Assembly (NCBI GenBank): GCA_009667805.1
Contig: CM019067.1
Location: 243,013,721 to 243,077,720, forward strand
Direction of reading: 5' to 3'
DNA length: 64,000 nt
DNA from: Leptobrachium leishanense
Lineage: Eukaryota; Chordata; Amphibia; Anura; Megophryidae
How positions within the stretch are numbered: the stretch's first letter is position 1; each line of letters starts with the position of its first letter. Below the pieces are notes generated by a model, which searched no databases, had not been told where the DNA came from, and was given only the letters and a program-made list of their open reading frames with translations. Made by a program: the position numbers and the translations under genes. Below, one piece after another: positions 1 to 9,840 of this stretch.

Positions 1-259
1 GGGTGGGAATAAAAAACAAAATTGTAGACCAGATCTACTTCAATAAATGTCCCAGTCACTTTCTTCCACTCTATCGTGGCTTTATATTTTATGGTAATTG
101 ACACAATCAATTAGAGAAATAATGGTGAGATATGAGGGGGTGCTGATAAGTATTGAACCTTACCCAGAAAAAATTGCGCTAGGAAGCTGCAAATTGCAGG
201 GTGTCCTGGCCTATTTGTCTATATTCAATGGTGCAAAAAGCAACTAACTATGATTTAAC
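1..259. other. AT-rich sequence, nothing recognised
   Basis: Unclassified sequence. The far end (about 240-259) probably already belongs to the 3' untranslated part of the LINE relic that follows, but no boundary is visible. Confidence 0.4.
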
Positions 260-811
260 TTATCCCTTTGCAGACCGCAGAGGGAAAATCTGGGATCTCT
301 TTAGGTCAGAGAGAAAGAGATTACAGTAGTCAAGGCGTGATATAATAAGAGCTTGGTTGAGCATTTTAGTAGAGTCCTGATTAAGACCGGGACGGATACA
401 TGCAATGTTTTTTAGGTGGAAGTAGCAGGATTTGGTTAGTGACTGAATGTGAAGAGTGAAGGAGAAATCAGAGTCGAAGAGGACCTCGTGGCAACACGCC
501 TGAGAGGTAAAAGAAATGGTGGCACCATTCACCTGAAGGGAAATGGGCACAGGAATGATGGTTTCAGAGGGAGGGAAGACAAGAAGTGCAGTTTTAGAGA
601 GGTTGAGCTTTAGTAAACAGGAAGTCATCCAGCTGGAGATAGCCGACATGCCAACAGTAAGGTGGTCCAACACAGGAGGAGAAAGATCCGGAGAGGAAAG
701 GTAGATTTGGGTGTCGTCAGCATAGAGATGATATTGGAATCTTGGAATATAGGAAGAAATGAGGTTGCCCATATAGATTCCTATAATGGAGGACACAACC
801 AGTGGGTATCA
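260..811 (-). pseudogene. LINE reverse transcriptase relic (CR1/L2-like), downstream part
   Basis: Minus-strand translation gives the palm and thumb region of a non-LTR reverse transcriptase. It shows the catalytic box YADDTQIY, then a long helix with the pattern ISSWM...LKLNLSKT and further on the block ALIISRLDYCNLF, all typical of CR1/L2/Rex-type LINEs. The motif that normally precedes YADD (GVPQGSVLGP) is only traceable as a corrupted PTGCVL near 795-808. No start codon or full domain remains. The upstream half of the same enzyme lies at 1906-2717, separated by a 1.1 kb insert, so this was one element broken by a later insertion. It is non-functional. CR1 and L2 cannot be separated here without a tree. 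Confidence 0.85.
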
Positions 812-1905
812 GCAAGCCAACTGAGGAAGCCACAGGAATATTTTCCCCAAGGTGAAATGCGTTTTGGCATTTTTTTTATCTTATTTTATATTTATTTTAG
901 TTTATATTTTAATAGTTGAATAAACTACCCACTTTTTACCACTACCCCGCTGACTCCATGCAGATGCATTTTTTTGGAGGTTGTTCCTGGTAAACAACCA
1001 CGTGGGCGAATACATCTAGGACCTGATTTAGGTCCAGAAACATGTGAGTGCTCCCATCTTTGATCTTTGTTAAATATAATGCGTTTGCAGTGTACACTAT
1101 TTTGTCTCTATATTTGCATCTAAAGAATCCCACTATCAAGAGGATCGATTGGGCTGTTGAGTGGCCACAAATAACCTAGAAGTGAAATCCACAGAGCCAG
1201 TTGGGCTCAAAACAATGTGAGTGGGAATAATTAGGTGTGACAAACTTATAACCTTTTTGTTGTGCAATCTACACCATGATGTCCTTCTCTTTCTCTCTTC
1301 TATTGCGATATCCAGCCTCCAGAGAACCCTCAAGACATTGTGTGCTCCATACTTATAGTTTTTGTTGTGTTTGAATGTTGGTTGTCAAGACAGGATCAAC
1401 CCTGTGAAGCATTTAGCAGCACCTGTCTTAATATTCTGTACAATTCCATTATTAGCACTTCACATCCATATATACCCGTTTTGGAAGTTGTACCTGCATG
1501 AAAATAATTTCTGGGCGAATTCCCTCTAGGACCGGTTTAGGTCCAACTCCATGTGAGTGTATACACTTCCCTTTTACAATATTATCTATTGTTTCCGTTT
1601 GCACTATGTCTTCAGTTCTTTTGTTCAAGATTTGGTGTTAATATTGAAAATCCTTTGGGCTGGTGGGTAGCCGCTAATAACCTAGAAGTGAACAACTCTA
1701 GAGCCTGACATCTGTGATACAGACTACACAGAATCAGCAGGAGTGTCTTGCATAATATTTGGGTACCCTGCACTTTTTTGTATTCCATATGTGAGTAAAT
1801 TAGTATGGTTGTTGAGTGACAAAGACAACATTTTAAATATATAGCGACACCTCCATTACCCCTTTGTGATATTTTGATATTTGGTGTTGCACCACATTTC
1901 TTTTA
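812..1905. mobile_element. 1.1 kb insert splitting the LINE, with a degenerate internal direct repeat
   Basis: This block interrupts the LINE reverse transcriptase reading and replaces about 30 codons. It holds two diverged direct copies of a roughly 520-bp unit. Landmarks recur at 962/1482 (GGAGGTTGT versus GGAAGTTGT), 1001/1513 (GGGCGAAT), 1010/1526 (CTAGGACC) and 1171/1678 (TAACCTAGAAGTGAA). Its left end has a CTGAGGA box at 821-827 followed by a GAAA box near 855-858, the two core boxes of a hammerhead ribozyme, but without a convincing stem II between them. No coding sequence is seen. A Penelope-like or retrozyme-like origin is inferred from the dimeric layout only. Confidence 0.45.
962..1710. 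repeat. Two diverged direct copies of a ~520-bp unit
   Basis: The copies start near 962 and 1482. The best conserved stretch is CCTAGAAGTGAA with the upstream TAGGACC..TTTAGGTCCA segment. Identity is moderate by eye, so the duplication is old. Confidence 0.55.
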
Positions 1906-2717
1906 TATTGAAGAGAAGGATAGGAAGAGAACCAGGAGAGCGGTGTCACTGAGGCCCAATTGATGCACCTTGTGGAGCAGGAGAGGGTGGTTAACAGTAT
2001 CAAATGCAGTGTAAAGGTCAATAAAAATAAGCATGGAGAAGTGAACTTTGGTTTTAGCAACAACTAAATCATTAGTCACCTTGGTCAGAGCCGTCTCAGT
2101 GGAGTGCTGGGGGTGAAAGCTGGACTGGGGTGGGTCAAGTAGAGAGTTAGCAGCAAGAAAAGAGGAGAGCTGGTTATAGACCACGCATCTAAACTTTTGG
2201 AGGCAAAGGGGGACAAGGAGATGGGATGTTAGTTCTAAAGGGAGGTAAGATCAAGAGATGGCCTCTTTAGAATGGGGGTCAATCGGAGCACGTTTGACTG
2301 CAGAGGAGAAGACTCCAGAGGACAATGACTGGTATGACAGACCGAATAAGGTGCGAGGGGATGGGGTCCAGCAGACAGGTGGTCGGGCAGGAGGATATGA
2401 GAACTGCTGCGACATCCCCCTCTGAGACTGGAAAAAGGAAGACATAGTAGAAGAAGGGTCATGGACTGAAGGATTGAATGAGGTAGAGTGGTTAATTGTG
2501 TCTCTGTGAGTCTCTCAGTGTAATTTCTGTCAGTGTGTTTATTTGACTTCTCTGCTGCAGAGTGTTCTGCATTCAACTTTTGAGAACTATGCTGGAGATA
2601 GGTAAGGTGACTGGAGAAGGAACTTGACGCGGACAAATGCCAGTCAGTCAACATAGTTGGTTGCACAGTATCGAGGCATTGCATAGATGATCTTAAAATT
2701 TGACTCAGCCAGGACAC
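1906..2717 (-). pseudogene. LINE reverse transcriptase relic (CR1/L2-like), upstream part and linker
   Basis: Read on the minus strand, 2184-1906 encodes the fingers and first catalytic block of a LINE reverse transcriptase: STETALTKV, then FIDLYTAFDTVNHPLLL, the usual (L)DLSAAFDTVDHPILL block with its catalytic aspartates, then LGLSDTAL. The adjoining 2717-2235 stretch reads as the linker between endonuclease and reverse transcriptase, for example LDPIPS-like and TPILKRPSLD text, but only by switching frame several times. The sequence is therefore degraded. It continues, after the insert, into the relic at 260-811. The endonuclease domain was not found. Confidence 0.8.
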
Positions 2718-2884
2718 CTGAAAGTATACGCCTGTCCTTCCATTATGGCGCCAGCCCTGGTTTTACTATATGAGTCGGGAGCAACCAGCAAAATATCTAT
2801 TTATTTTTATGTTTACAATGTGGATTTATTTTTTTCTAGGAGTCTCGTGCTATGTAATACATACAAAAGCAAAGCAACGACACA
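2718..2884. other. Unclassified sequence
   Basis: AT-rich, no motif recognised. Confidence 0.4.
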
Positions 2885-3165
2885 AAGACTAATCGTTCAA
2901 TTCATCTGTAGTTCTATCCATCTGTGGTTCTATCTATCATTCTATTCTGTTGTTTTATCCAGTGTTTTATCTATCGTTCTGTAAAGTCTATCTAATTATC
3001 TATATATACATAGATCGATCAATCGATCGTACTATTTATTGTACTATCCATCTATCTTTCGATTCATCTAACATTATATTATTCTGTAGTTCTGGTCATC
3101 TATCTATTGATAGTACGATCGATCGTACTATCTATTGTACTATCCATCCATCTATCTTTCGATTC
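2885..3165. repeat. Degenerate ATCT/GATA microsatellite
   Basis: Repeated ATCTATC, CATCTATC and GATCGAT motifs dominate about 280 bp, with two imperfect copies of TACTATCCATC...CTTTCGATTCATC about 90 bp apart. Short reading frames here are products of the repeat. Confidence 0.75.
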
Positions 3166-3166
3166 A

Positions 3167-3245
3167 TCCCCAGGACATACTTGAAAACGAGAGAAATCTC
3201 AATGTATCCTTCCTGGTAAAAATACTTTGCAAATAAAAAGTATAG
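3167..3245 (+). mobile_element. 3' tail of the local LINE/SINE pair
   Basis: Holds the tail beginning CCAGGACATACTTGAAAACG and ending in CTTCCTGGTAAAAATACTTTGCAAATAAA. The same tail ends the SINE at 6706-6890, the LINE at 44364-44815 and the fragment at 37300-37398. No SINE head precedes it, so this copy is 5'-truncated. Confidence 0.8.
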
Positions 3246-4129
3246 ATGTCTTTGAAAAAATAAATGTTATAAAGGCATAAAGAATGCATTAACTTTCACA
3301 AAAACATCAGAAATCTAGTAAAATGCTGTAGTGTGTAAGTCAAAGTTCAATCATTACTATCTAATTTAAAATGCCCAAATGCTGCATTAAAATGGATCTA
3401 TTTTCAGGACAGTTTTGAGAGTTTAATGTGCACCAGCAAGAGATTAATCCAGAAAAACATTACAATGCATAGGCCTGCAGAGGGCAGCAAAGCAGCGCGT
3501 TAAATCTAATAACATCTCTGCTAAAAAAATGCTTAAATTAAACTTGTTGCAAACTAGAAGTTAGCGAATACACACGGTTTATTTTCTGCTTTTTATCACC
3601 ATAGATAGGAGTAAATGATAAATACCGTAGTTCAATTGAACAAAGTTCATGTAATATGTAAGTTTCCTAGAAATACCGGTATTTAGGACCCCTGAGGCCT
3701 TATGGTCTCAATAGCTATCTAGCCATGATATAATCAATCAGCTACTGTAGACAAAGATGTTCATGTTTTTTTCCCATTCTCAATGTTACAGCTTACGTCC
3801 CTATCAAGTCTTACACTGACTGAATAGAATCATTCGCTGTGCTGCATGTGAAATACCCTTTATTGAAGTCTCATTGGTTGACCTTTAGTTTTTTGTACAG
3901 TGCTGTTCTTGAACAGGTCAGGTTCTTTACTGGCTCTGTATATATTTTCATAATGTTCGACGTCTCTTGAAAACAACTAGAGGTCTGTATTTGAGGTGTA
4001 GCCATAGCAATAGATGCCACAGATAATTAAAATAAATACTAGTTGCTGTGGGACACTGCAGATCATTGCAATTCAAGTCATTAAATATTTGCTATATCTT
4101 TCAGTGCAGCTGTAATTTTATAATGTAAC
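3246..4129. other. Gene-free AT-rich stretch
   Basis: Nearly 900 bp without a coding region or a repeat I can name. Confidence 0.4.
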
Positions 4130-4354
4130 CAGGGGCAAACTGATAACTTGAAGATAATGGAGCCCCCTTGTGACCTAGCCAAAGATGGTCACGCCCACCT
4201 AAACCACACCCATGAAATGCAACACCCACTTGTACATTGTTGTGTTAAAAAACGTATTTCTTTCACCTATTTTCAAAATAAATGTTTAATTATGATAAAA
4301 TCCACTTGGACCCACATGCTAGTAAGCAATCATGCCCCCTCCAGATGAACAGGG
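4130..4354 (+). mobile_element. hAT-like left end, truncated
   Basis: Begins CAGGGGCAAACTGATAAC, resembling the CAGGGGCGGACTGAC ends of vertebrate hAT MITEs, followed by a GGAGCCCCCTTGTGACCT segment. The matching right end was not found; another hAT-like terminus starts at 4355. Confidence 0.4.
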
Positions 4355-4939
4355 CAGTGCGTAGCGTGGGGGGGCTTGGGGGGGGGGGCCGTGGCCCCGG
4401 GCGTAGTTTTTTTAGGGGTGCATAATTTCAAAAGAAATTTGCACCCCTAAAAGATCCCAGCCAGCAGGCCCAGACTGACCCGTCGGGCCCTCGGGCGCCT
4501 CCCAAGGGCCCGCGAGTTGAGGGTGCCCGGATGCCACGCAGGGGGTGCCCGGTCCTGAATAGCGGGAGAGTCTGTGTTGAAGGGGAGGCGGCTGCGTGCG
4601 TGCGCAGGTCACGTGGTCCGGCCAGTCAGGTGGTACTTAGTCTCTGTACCACCTGACTGGCCGGACCGCGTGACCTGCACATACACACGCATGCACGCAG
4701 CTGCCCGCTCTTTCCACAGACTCTCACGCTATTCAGGCCCGGGCACCCCCTGCATGGCATCCAGCCCCCACCACCTGCATGGCATCCGGCCCCCACACCC
4801 TGCATGGCATCCGGCCCCCACACCCTGCATGGCATCCGGCCTCATGCCAATATATCAATGAGAGCTGGGCAATATATCCATGAGAGCTGGGCAATATATC
4901 AATGAGAGCTGGGCAATATATCAATGAGATATACAGGTA
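4355..4939 (+). mobile_element. hAT-like element, right end lost
   Basis: Starts CAGTGCGTAGCGTGGGG, close to the common hAT terminus CAGTGGCGTAGC. Inside are a perfect 22-bp hairpin (4615-4667), about four copies of a CATGGCATCCGGCCCCCA unit (4752-4845) and four copies of a 21-22 bp AATATATCAATGAGAGCTGG unit (4851-4926). The body matches the element at 29.1-30.7 kb across the hairpin and its flanks. The right end is lost where another element starts near 4940. Confidence 0.55.
4615..4667. repeat. Perfect 22-bp inverted repeat (hairpin)
   Basis: The arms 4615-4636 (GGTCCGGCCAGTCAGG...) and 4646-4667 are exact reverse complements around a 9-nt loop. A near copy lies at 29535-29587. Confidence 0.85.
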
Positions 4940-5470
4940 CAGGATTATTCAAAAACAGAAAAATTTGCCCCAAAATTGCACCAAACAGTGAATTTCCCTG
5001 TTCGGTACAATTTCGTGGTCATTCGGCAATTCAAAAACTTGGCAAATATTGGCAAATTGCCAGCGAAATATGATGATTTTTGGAAAAAAGTCAACTCCCC
5101 ATAGAGAAGTAATGGTTAATCTATTCAGAGAACACCGAACAGCACCGAAATGTCGGTGAAATGCCCTGATTTTCTGTGGTTTAATTTGACAGGTTCAGGC
5201 GAATCCCATAGGTTTCAATGTAAAGAAAATCCCCCATTTTTATTAAATATTTATTCAACCTTTTATTCTTTTCACTTGTAGCAAAGTCTCTTTATTTATG
5301 TATTTTTTAAGGATTTTTTTAGGCATTTTTCTGATTTATTTAAAAATGGCGTTTTTTTTTTCTCTAACAGACCTTTTTATTATTATTCATAAGACCTGAT
5401 ATATTATTTCCAGTAATTTTCGCGCAGTAGTTTTTTTGCAAACACCAAGTTGGAGGTAAAACAAGTAATG
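4940..5470. mobile_element. Truncated CAGGGTTATTC-type DNA transposon (long form)
   Basis: Left end CAGGATTATTCAAA, then the family body: CACCAAACAGTGAATTTCCC, CATAGAGAAGTAATGGTTAAT, CCCATAGGTTTCAATGT, a T-rich stretch and TTTTTTGCAAACA near 5430-5445. The right end is not recognisable. Confidence 0.65.
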
Positions 5471-5864
5471 AAGTGTGCTAATATCACCACCTAGTGGTCT
5501 ACTGTGGTATTCTCGAACGTGCGAACTGCAAATCTGCAGAATATCTTTGTAATTTGTGCAAAATAGTAAATGCTAAGTTTTAACACAAATTGTGACACAG
5601 TATTAGAAGATAAATATACAAGGGGGTTATAAAATGTTCTATGGTGAACAATAGTGTAAATCTAGGCCATTAATTTGGACAACAATTTTAAGGAATATAA
5701 TCATTTCATGCCCCACTGTAGGCGAAATATAACAGCCTCAGGGATTGCAACAATGGGCCAAACATTTAGTGGCAGCAGCTACTATTGTGCACATGGCAAG
5801 TAATGTGCAATTTTACTGTGCAGATTAGCAAGCCAATACCTGAGTAAGGGGGGAAAAATGTCTG
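5471..5864. other. Gene-free sequence
   Basis: About 400 bp with no recognised feature. Confidence 0.4.
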
Positions 5865-6284
5865 AGGGCCACATTCCGATGTTGACGCTAATGTTAACGC
5901 TCCCTTGTGTGATCATTAACGTTAGCTGCGGTGTCTACCGCATGTTACGATCCAAACGCAAACAGGTTAAGTAACTCGTTTGCGTTTAGTACCTTCCACT
6001 TTTCAGCGCGAGGTTACTGTACTTTATGCTCCCTATACTTAACATGGGGAGCGCAAAGTGTTAATCAGCGCTGGATTACAAAGTCCTAACGCTGATTACC
6101 GTCCGGCTCTGGTTAGCAGAAAGTTAACGAGAGCCAGGACTTGGTGTTAACGGATTCTGCGAATTCAGCCTAAAAATACAAAAAACATGTCAGATACTCA
6201 CCTACTGTCCCGTAGCGAGGACCATGGCTCCGACCGCCGCCTCCGTCCTATGGACTCCATCAAGTGGATGCTCGCGGCAGCGCT
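5865..6284. repeat. Interspersed repeat family (copies also near 41.35-42.06 and 45.33-45.64 kb)
   Basis: Shared order of landmarks: a GTTACTGTAC segment, CTTAACATGGGGAGCG (versus CCTAAAATGGGAGATG at 41.5 kb), GGTGTTAACGGATTCTGC (versus GGTGTTAAAGGATTTTGC), then ATACTCACCT. No coding capacity and no clear termini. It is probably a non-autonomous DNA transposon. Confidence 0.5.
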
Positions 6285-6685
6285 CAGTGGGCACTCACCG
6301 TAGAGCAGGCCACTAGCGCTGTTGCTCATTCTCAGGACCCTCACAAACCCCCCTTTCCTCACTATAAGCTTACAGGGTCATCCAGACGTGGACCCCTTGC
6401 TTGATGTTCCTAGAGGGGTGTCAGCTATGCCCTCCTGACGAGGCCTAATAAGGCCGAAACGATCGTCGGGGGTTGCTGCACCTCTTATGCAGGGATGACG
6501 TCCTTGGCAATCAGTACTGACCATCCTTTTTGGGTGAGACCAGGCTGATTTGCATATGGAGCATTCGTCCCTATAATGGCACAATCAAGAAAAAACCTTG
6601 TGAGACCTGAGCGGGCCCCACCGTAGAGCAGGCCACTAGCGCTGTTGCTCGTCCTCAGGATCCTCACAAACCCCCTTTCCTCACT
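6285..6685 (+). mobile_element. Retrozyme-like or Penelope-terminal partial tandem unit (322 bp period) with hammerhead ribozyme
   Basis: A 68-bp segment at 6296-6363, starting CACCGTAGAGCAGGCCACTA, recurs at 6619-6685 with a few mismatches. The offset is 322-323 bp, so the locus holds about 1.2 copies of one unit. The single complete spacer holds an intact-looking hammerhead core. Short tandem units that each carry a minimal type I hammerhead are the known form of animal retrozymes and of the terminal repeats of Penelope-like elements; assigning this locus to either is inference. The unit has no coding capacity. A SINE starts about 20 bp downstream. Confidence 0.6.
6429..6473 (+). ncRNA. Candidate hammerhead ribozyme (minimal type I)
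   Basis: Both invariant boxes are present in the right order. Box one is CTGACGA at 6435-6441. Stem II is GGCC 6442-6445 with GGCC 6452-6455 around the loop TAATAA. Box two is GAAA at 6456-6459. Then comes a two-base-pair stem III with a four-base loop and the cleavage triplet GTC at 6465-6467. Stem I forms from GCCCTC (6429-6434) and GGGGGT (6468-6473), six pairs including two G-U. The very short stem III is typical of retrotransposon-associated hammerheads, which are thought to work better as dimers; the palindrome ACGATCGT (6459-6466) would allow that. Predicted cleavage lies after C6467. Activity is not shown by sequence alone. Confidence 0.7.
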
Positions 6686-6705
6686 TCAGATTAAATGCAA
6701 ACAAT

Positions 6706-6890
6706 TGGGTGGCTGGGTGGAGTAGAGGTAACATCACTGCTCTGCATGGAGAGAGCCTGTGGAGATGTGGGTTCAATTCCAGCGAGCAACCTCTCCAATA
6801 AGTGTCCTTGGGCAAGGCACCTAACGGTACATACTCACCATCCAGGACATACTTGAAAACAAGAGAGATCTCAATGTATCCTTCCTGGTA
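6706..6890 (+). mobile_element. tRNA-derived SINE
   Basis: The head carries pol III promoter-like boxes: an A-box-like TGGAGTAGAGG at 6718-6728 and a perfect B box GGTTCAATTCC at 6770-6780. The 3' tail, from CCAGGACATACTTG to TTCCTGGTA, is shared with the LINE at 44.4 kb, so the SINE probably uses that LINE's reverse transcriptase. The tail ends directly at a Harbinger MITE target site, so the terminal A/T tract was displaced. Confidence 0.8.
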
Positions 6891-6891
6891 A

Positions 6892-7317
6892 GGCTAGGGT
6901 CAAACGAAAGTATTTTTACACGCAAACGTAAAAAAGTGCGTCCGAACGCATTGATGTATTTTTTCACGGAATATGCGAAAACGGTCATACGATGCGCATT
7001 TTCGTGCGTGATGTTTTACGAATCCAAACCAGGAAACTTTTTGCGTCTGGACGTTATGTTGGCCGGACACGAGCAGGGTCTGACGTCTCCAAATCACACA
7101 GACACACCGCTAGCGGGCGCAGCGCACTCTGTACGTCCGTACTAGCGGTTCTGCGTTCTCGAAAAAATGCTTTCATTTTCCACTTGCGTTGCGCGGCCGG
7201 ACTTTCGTGCGACCGTACTTCGTATATTGGCTGTCATTGCCCATCATTTGCTGCTAGTGCGGCCGTGATTAAGTGCGCCAGAACGCACGTTAAAAATGCG
7301 CTGGTCTGACCCCAGCC
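6892..7317 (+). mobile_element. Harbinger-type MITE, copy A
   Basis: 426 bp with terminal inverted repeats GGCTAGGGTCA / TGACCCCAGCC and a TAA target duplication at 6889-6891 and 7318-7320. Four more copies lie in the window, all flanked by TAA, which fits the TWA preference of PIF/Harbinger transposases. The element is non-coding; the frames on both strands are accidental. Confidence 0.85.
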
Positions 7318-7320
7318 TAA

Positions 7321-7564
7321 AATCCTTTCTAAAAAAAATAAAAAAAAAAAATGTGTAAACTGATTACAAAATCAAAGCAATATAAGTAAAGAGGTTTTAC
7401 TCACATTCTATGGTGTCCTTAGATAAGAGGCACTAAAATTCCATCATTCGGTGAATCAAGGGAGCACCGGACCTCCCATCACTCCCAGGCAATCCTCGGG
7501 TAGCAGCTGTAATATTTGGTTCCCCAGGCTCTTGTGCACACTCACGCACCTGAGCAGCCAGATC
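7321..7564. other. Unclassified, ending in GCCAGATC-rich repeat
   Basis: No gene. The last part (CACCTGAGCAGCCAGATCC) belongs to an irregular short repeat that resumes at 9058 after the hAT insertion. Confidence 0.45.
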
Positions 7565-9057
7565 CAGTGGCGTCACTAGGGTCGGTGTCACCCGGTGCGG
7601 TAATTTATGGTGTCACCCCCCCCCCCCGAGTTTTTCAGATTTTTTTTTTTAACTACTCTTACTCCTAAATCAGTACTCCCATATAACACTGAATGCTCAT
7701 ACACACAGCGCACATTACTGTGAGGTTTATTGCTGTGGAGCTCTCTCATATGCTCACACAACTTTTTGCCAACTGCCAGCAAGTACGTTGCCCGTTCGAA
7801 GGCAGTGAAAGCACACATGGATATATATTGCCCCCAGCAGCTCTGGATATATATTGCCCCCAGCAGCTCACCCATGGATATATATTGCCCCAGCTCACAT
7901 ATGGATATATTGCGCCTCAGCTCACATATGGATATATTGCCCCAGACCAGCTCACACATGGATATATTGCCCCAGACCAGCTCACACATGGATATATTGC
8001 CCCAGACCAGCTCACACATGGATATTGCCCCAGCTCTCATGAATATTGCCCCCAGCACACATGGATATGCCCCAGCTCCTCTCATGGATATTGCCCCAGC
8101 TGCTCTCATGTATATACTGCCCCATCTGCTCTCATGTATATACTGCCCCAGCTGCTCTCATGTATATACTGCCCCAGCTGCTCTCATTGATAATGCTCCA
8201 GCTGCTCTCATGGATTTTGCCCCAGCTCATGGATATACTGCCCCAGCAGCTCATGGATATGCCCCAGCAGCTCATGGATATGCCCCAGCAGCTCATGGAT
8301 ATGCCCCAGCACCTCATGGATATGCCCCAGCACCTCATGGATATGCCCCAGCACCTCATGGATATGCCCCAGCTCATTGATATGCCCCAGCACCTCATGG
8401 ATATGCCCCAGCACCTCATGGATTTGCCCCAGCAGCTTATGGATTTGCCCCAGCTCCTCATGGATATGCCCCAGGCCCCCATGGATTTGCCCCAGCTCCT
8501 CATGGATTTGCCCCAGCAGCTCATGGATTTGCCCCAGCAGCTCATGGATTTGCCCCAGCAGCTCATGGATTTGCCCCAGCTCCTCATGGATTTGCCCCAG
8601 CAGCTCATGGATTTACCCCAGCAGGTTATGGATTTGCCCCAGCAGCTCATGGATTTGCCCCAGCAGTTTATGGATTTGCCCCAGCAGCTCATGGATTTGC
8701 CCCGGCAGCTCATGGATTTGCCCCAGCTCACCTCCTGGTCCTGGTCCCAGCACATGGATAGCGGCCCAGGCAGCACCTCTCCGCCGCGTTTTTTCGCTCC
8801 TTCTGAGCGTCCGGCGCGCAGCTTGGGCGCTCGTCTGGGGGAGCCACGTGACCAGCCGCGATTGGCTGGTGACGTATTTCCTCCAGGCGAGCGCCGAAGC
8901 TGCATGCTTCGGACGCTCGCACGGAGCGAATCCGCGGCGGTGGCGGCGGTGGCGGGCGGTGGGTGAGACACCCGCCCTTAGGGTGACGGTGTCACCCTAA
9001 AGGCGGGTGTCACCTGGTGCGGGCCGCACCCCCCGCCCCCACGTTACGACGCCACTG
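7565..9057 (+). mobile_element. hAT MITE filled with a minisatellite
   Basis: 1493 bp with inverted ends CAGTGGCGTCACTAGGG and (C)GTTACGACGCCACTG, flanked by a perfect 8-bp target duplication GCCAGATC at 7557-7564 and 9058-9065, the hallmark of hAT transposons. The first 250 bp include TTATTGCTGTGGAGCTCT, also the repeat unit of the element at 29.1-30.7 kb. Most of the interior is an 18-bp tandem array. The right part (8741-9057) is GC-rich. No transposase is present. Confidence 0.88.
7816..8740. repeat. 18-bp minisatellite inside the hAT MITE
   Basis: Roughly 45 copies of CAGCTCATGGATTTGCCC with variants (GATATGCCC, GATATATTGCCC). The left third has longer units with CAGACCAGCTCACACATGG. 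Since 18 is a multiple of three and stops are rare in the unit, long open frames appear on both strands (for example 8046-8966 plus, 8132-8971 minus), with repeats such as QLMDLP. I read these as artefacts of the repeat and not as genes. Confidence 0.92.
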
Positions 9058-9185
9058 GCCAGATCCTGGGGAGCACCTGAGTAGCCAGATCCTGTAGCCA
9101 GATCCTAGGGTGTACCTGAGCAGCCAGATCCCGGGTGCGACAAGCAGGCACATCATTGGGAGCACTGGGCAGCCATATCCTCTAC
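9058..9185. repeat. Irregular GCCAGATCC-containing short repeats
   Basis: Four spaced copies of (A)GCCAGATCC with GGGAGCACCTGAG-like text between them. They continue the array interrupted at 7564, so the hAT MITE inserted into it. Confidence 0.55.
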
Positions 9186-9221
9186 AACAATAGACTGCCC
9201 TCCGGGCAGGCTTAACACCTA

Positions 9222-9566
9222 GGGCTATATTACATTCTTCACACAAAAAGCCTCGCGCAAAGCGAAAATCTTTGCGCCAAGCGTTAAAGTTTTGCGTGTG
9301 CAAATCACCGTTTGAATTACAATCCTCGCGGGTTTTTTCATCCGCCGATCAATTGTGTGCGCAAACAGGACGCGCCCAAATGCATGTGCAGTACCAAAGA
9401 TTTTTGCGCGAGCAGTCTTTTTTTGAGATTCAGCCAATCAGAATTAAGAACCACACATGTCTCACGTTAACAAATTGCGTCTGCCAATGTCAATCCAAGC
9501 ATATATGCTGCAGCAATAATACATGCACACAACTTCATCCATTGTATTGGTTTGGTATGATCTGAA
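9222..9566 (+). mobile_element. Outer DNA transposon of the nest, left part
   Basis: Starts GGGCTATATTACATTCTTC and matches the left part of the complete element at 12586-13310. Its right part resumes at 12377 after a hAT insertion. Confidence 0.7.
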
Positions 9567-9840
9567 TGGGCCACTAGGGATGAGCTGTTCGGGTTCGGAC
9601 GGTTCGGAGTTCGACCCGAACTTTGGCAGTTCGAAAGTTCACGAATTTTGAACTTTTTGGGCGTTTTCGGTTCGGGTTCGAAAAAAAAAAGAAATTTTGA
9701 AAAAAGTATAGAAAATGCTTAAAAAAAATACAAAAAAATCTAGAAATAAAGAGACCCTTTACTGCAGAATATTATAAGCAACGGTTTATTAGATATTGAA
9801 TTAAAAACTAATGTGTACGTGGAAAGATTATCAACTCTAA

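Noticed and set aside
6936..7309. Open frames of 69 and 105 codons in the Harbinger MITE
   Set aside because: Similar frames occur in either orientation in other MITE copies at 9.9, 11.2 and 48 kb. They reflect shared MITE sequence, not protein selection.
7816..8740. Regular short direct repeats resembling a CRISPR array
   Set aside because: The units are contiguous, with no unique spacers. The sequence is eukaryotic and lies inside a hAT MITE.
8046..8971. Long overlapping open frames on both strands (306 and 279 codons)
   Set aside because: They follow an 18-bp tandem repeat whose length is a multiple of three. No start context, domain or non-repetitive protein sequence is present.
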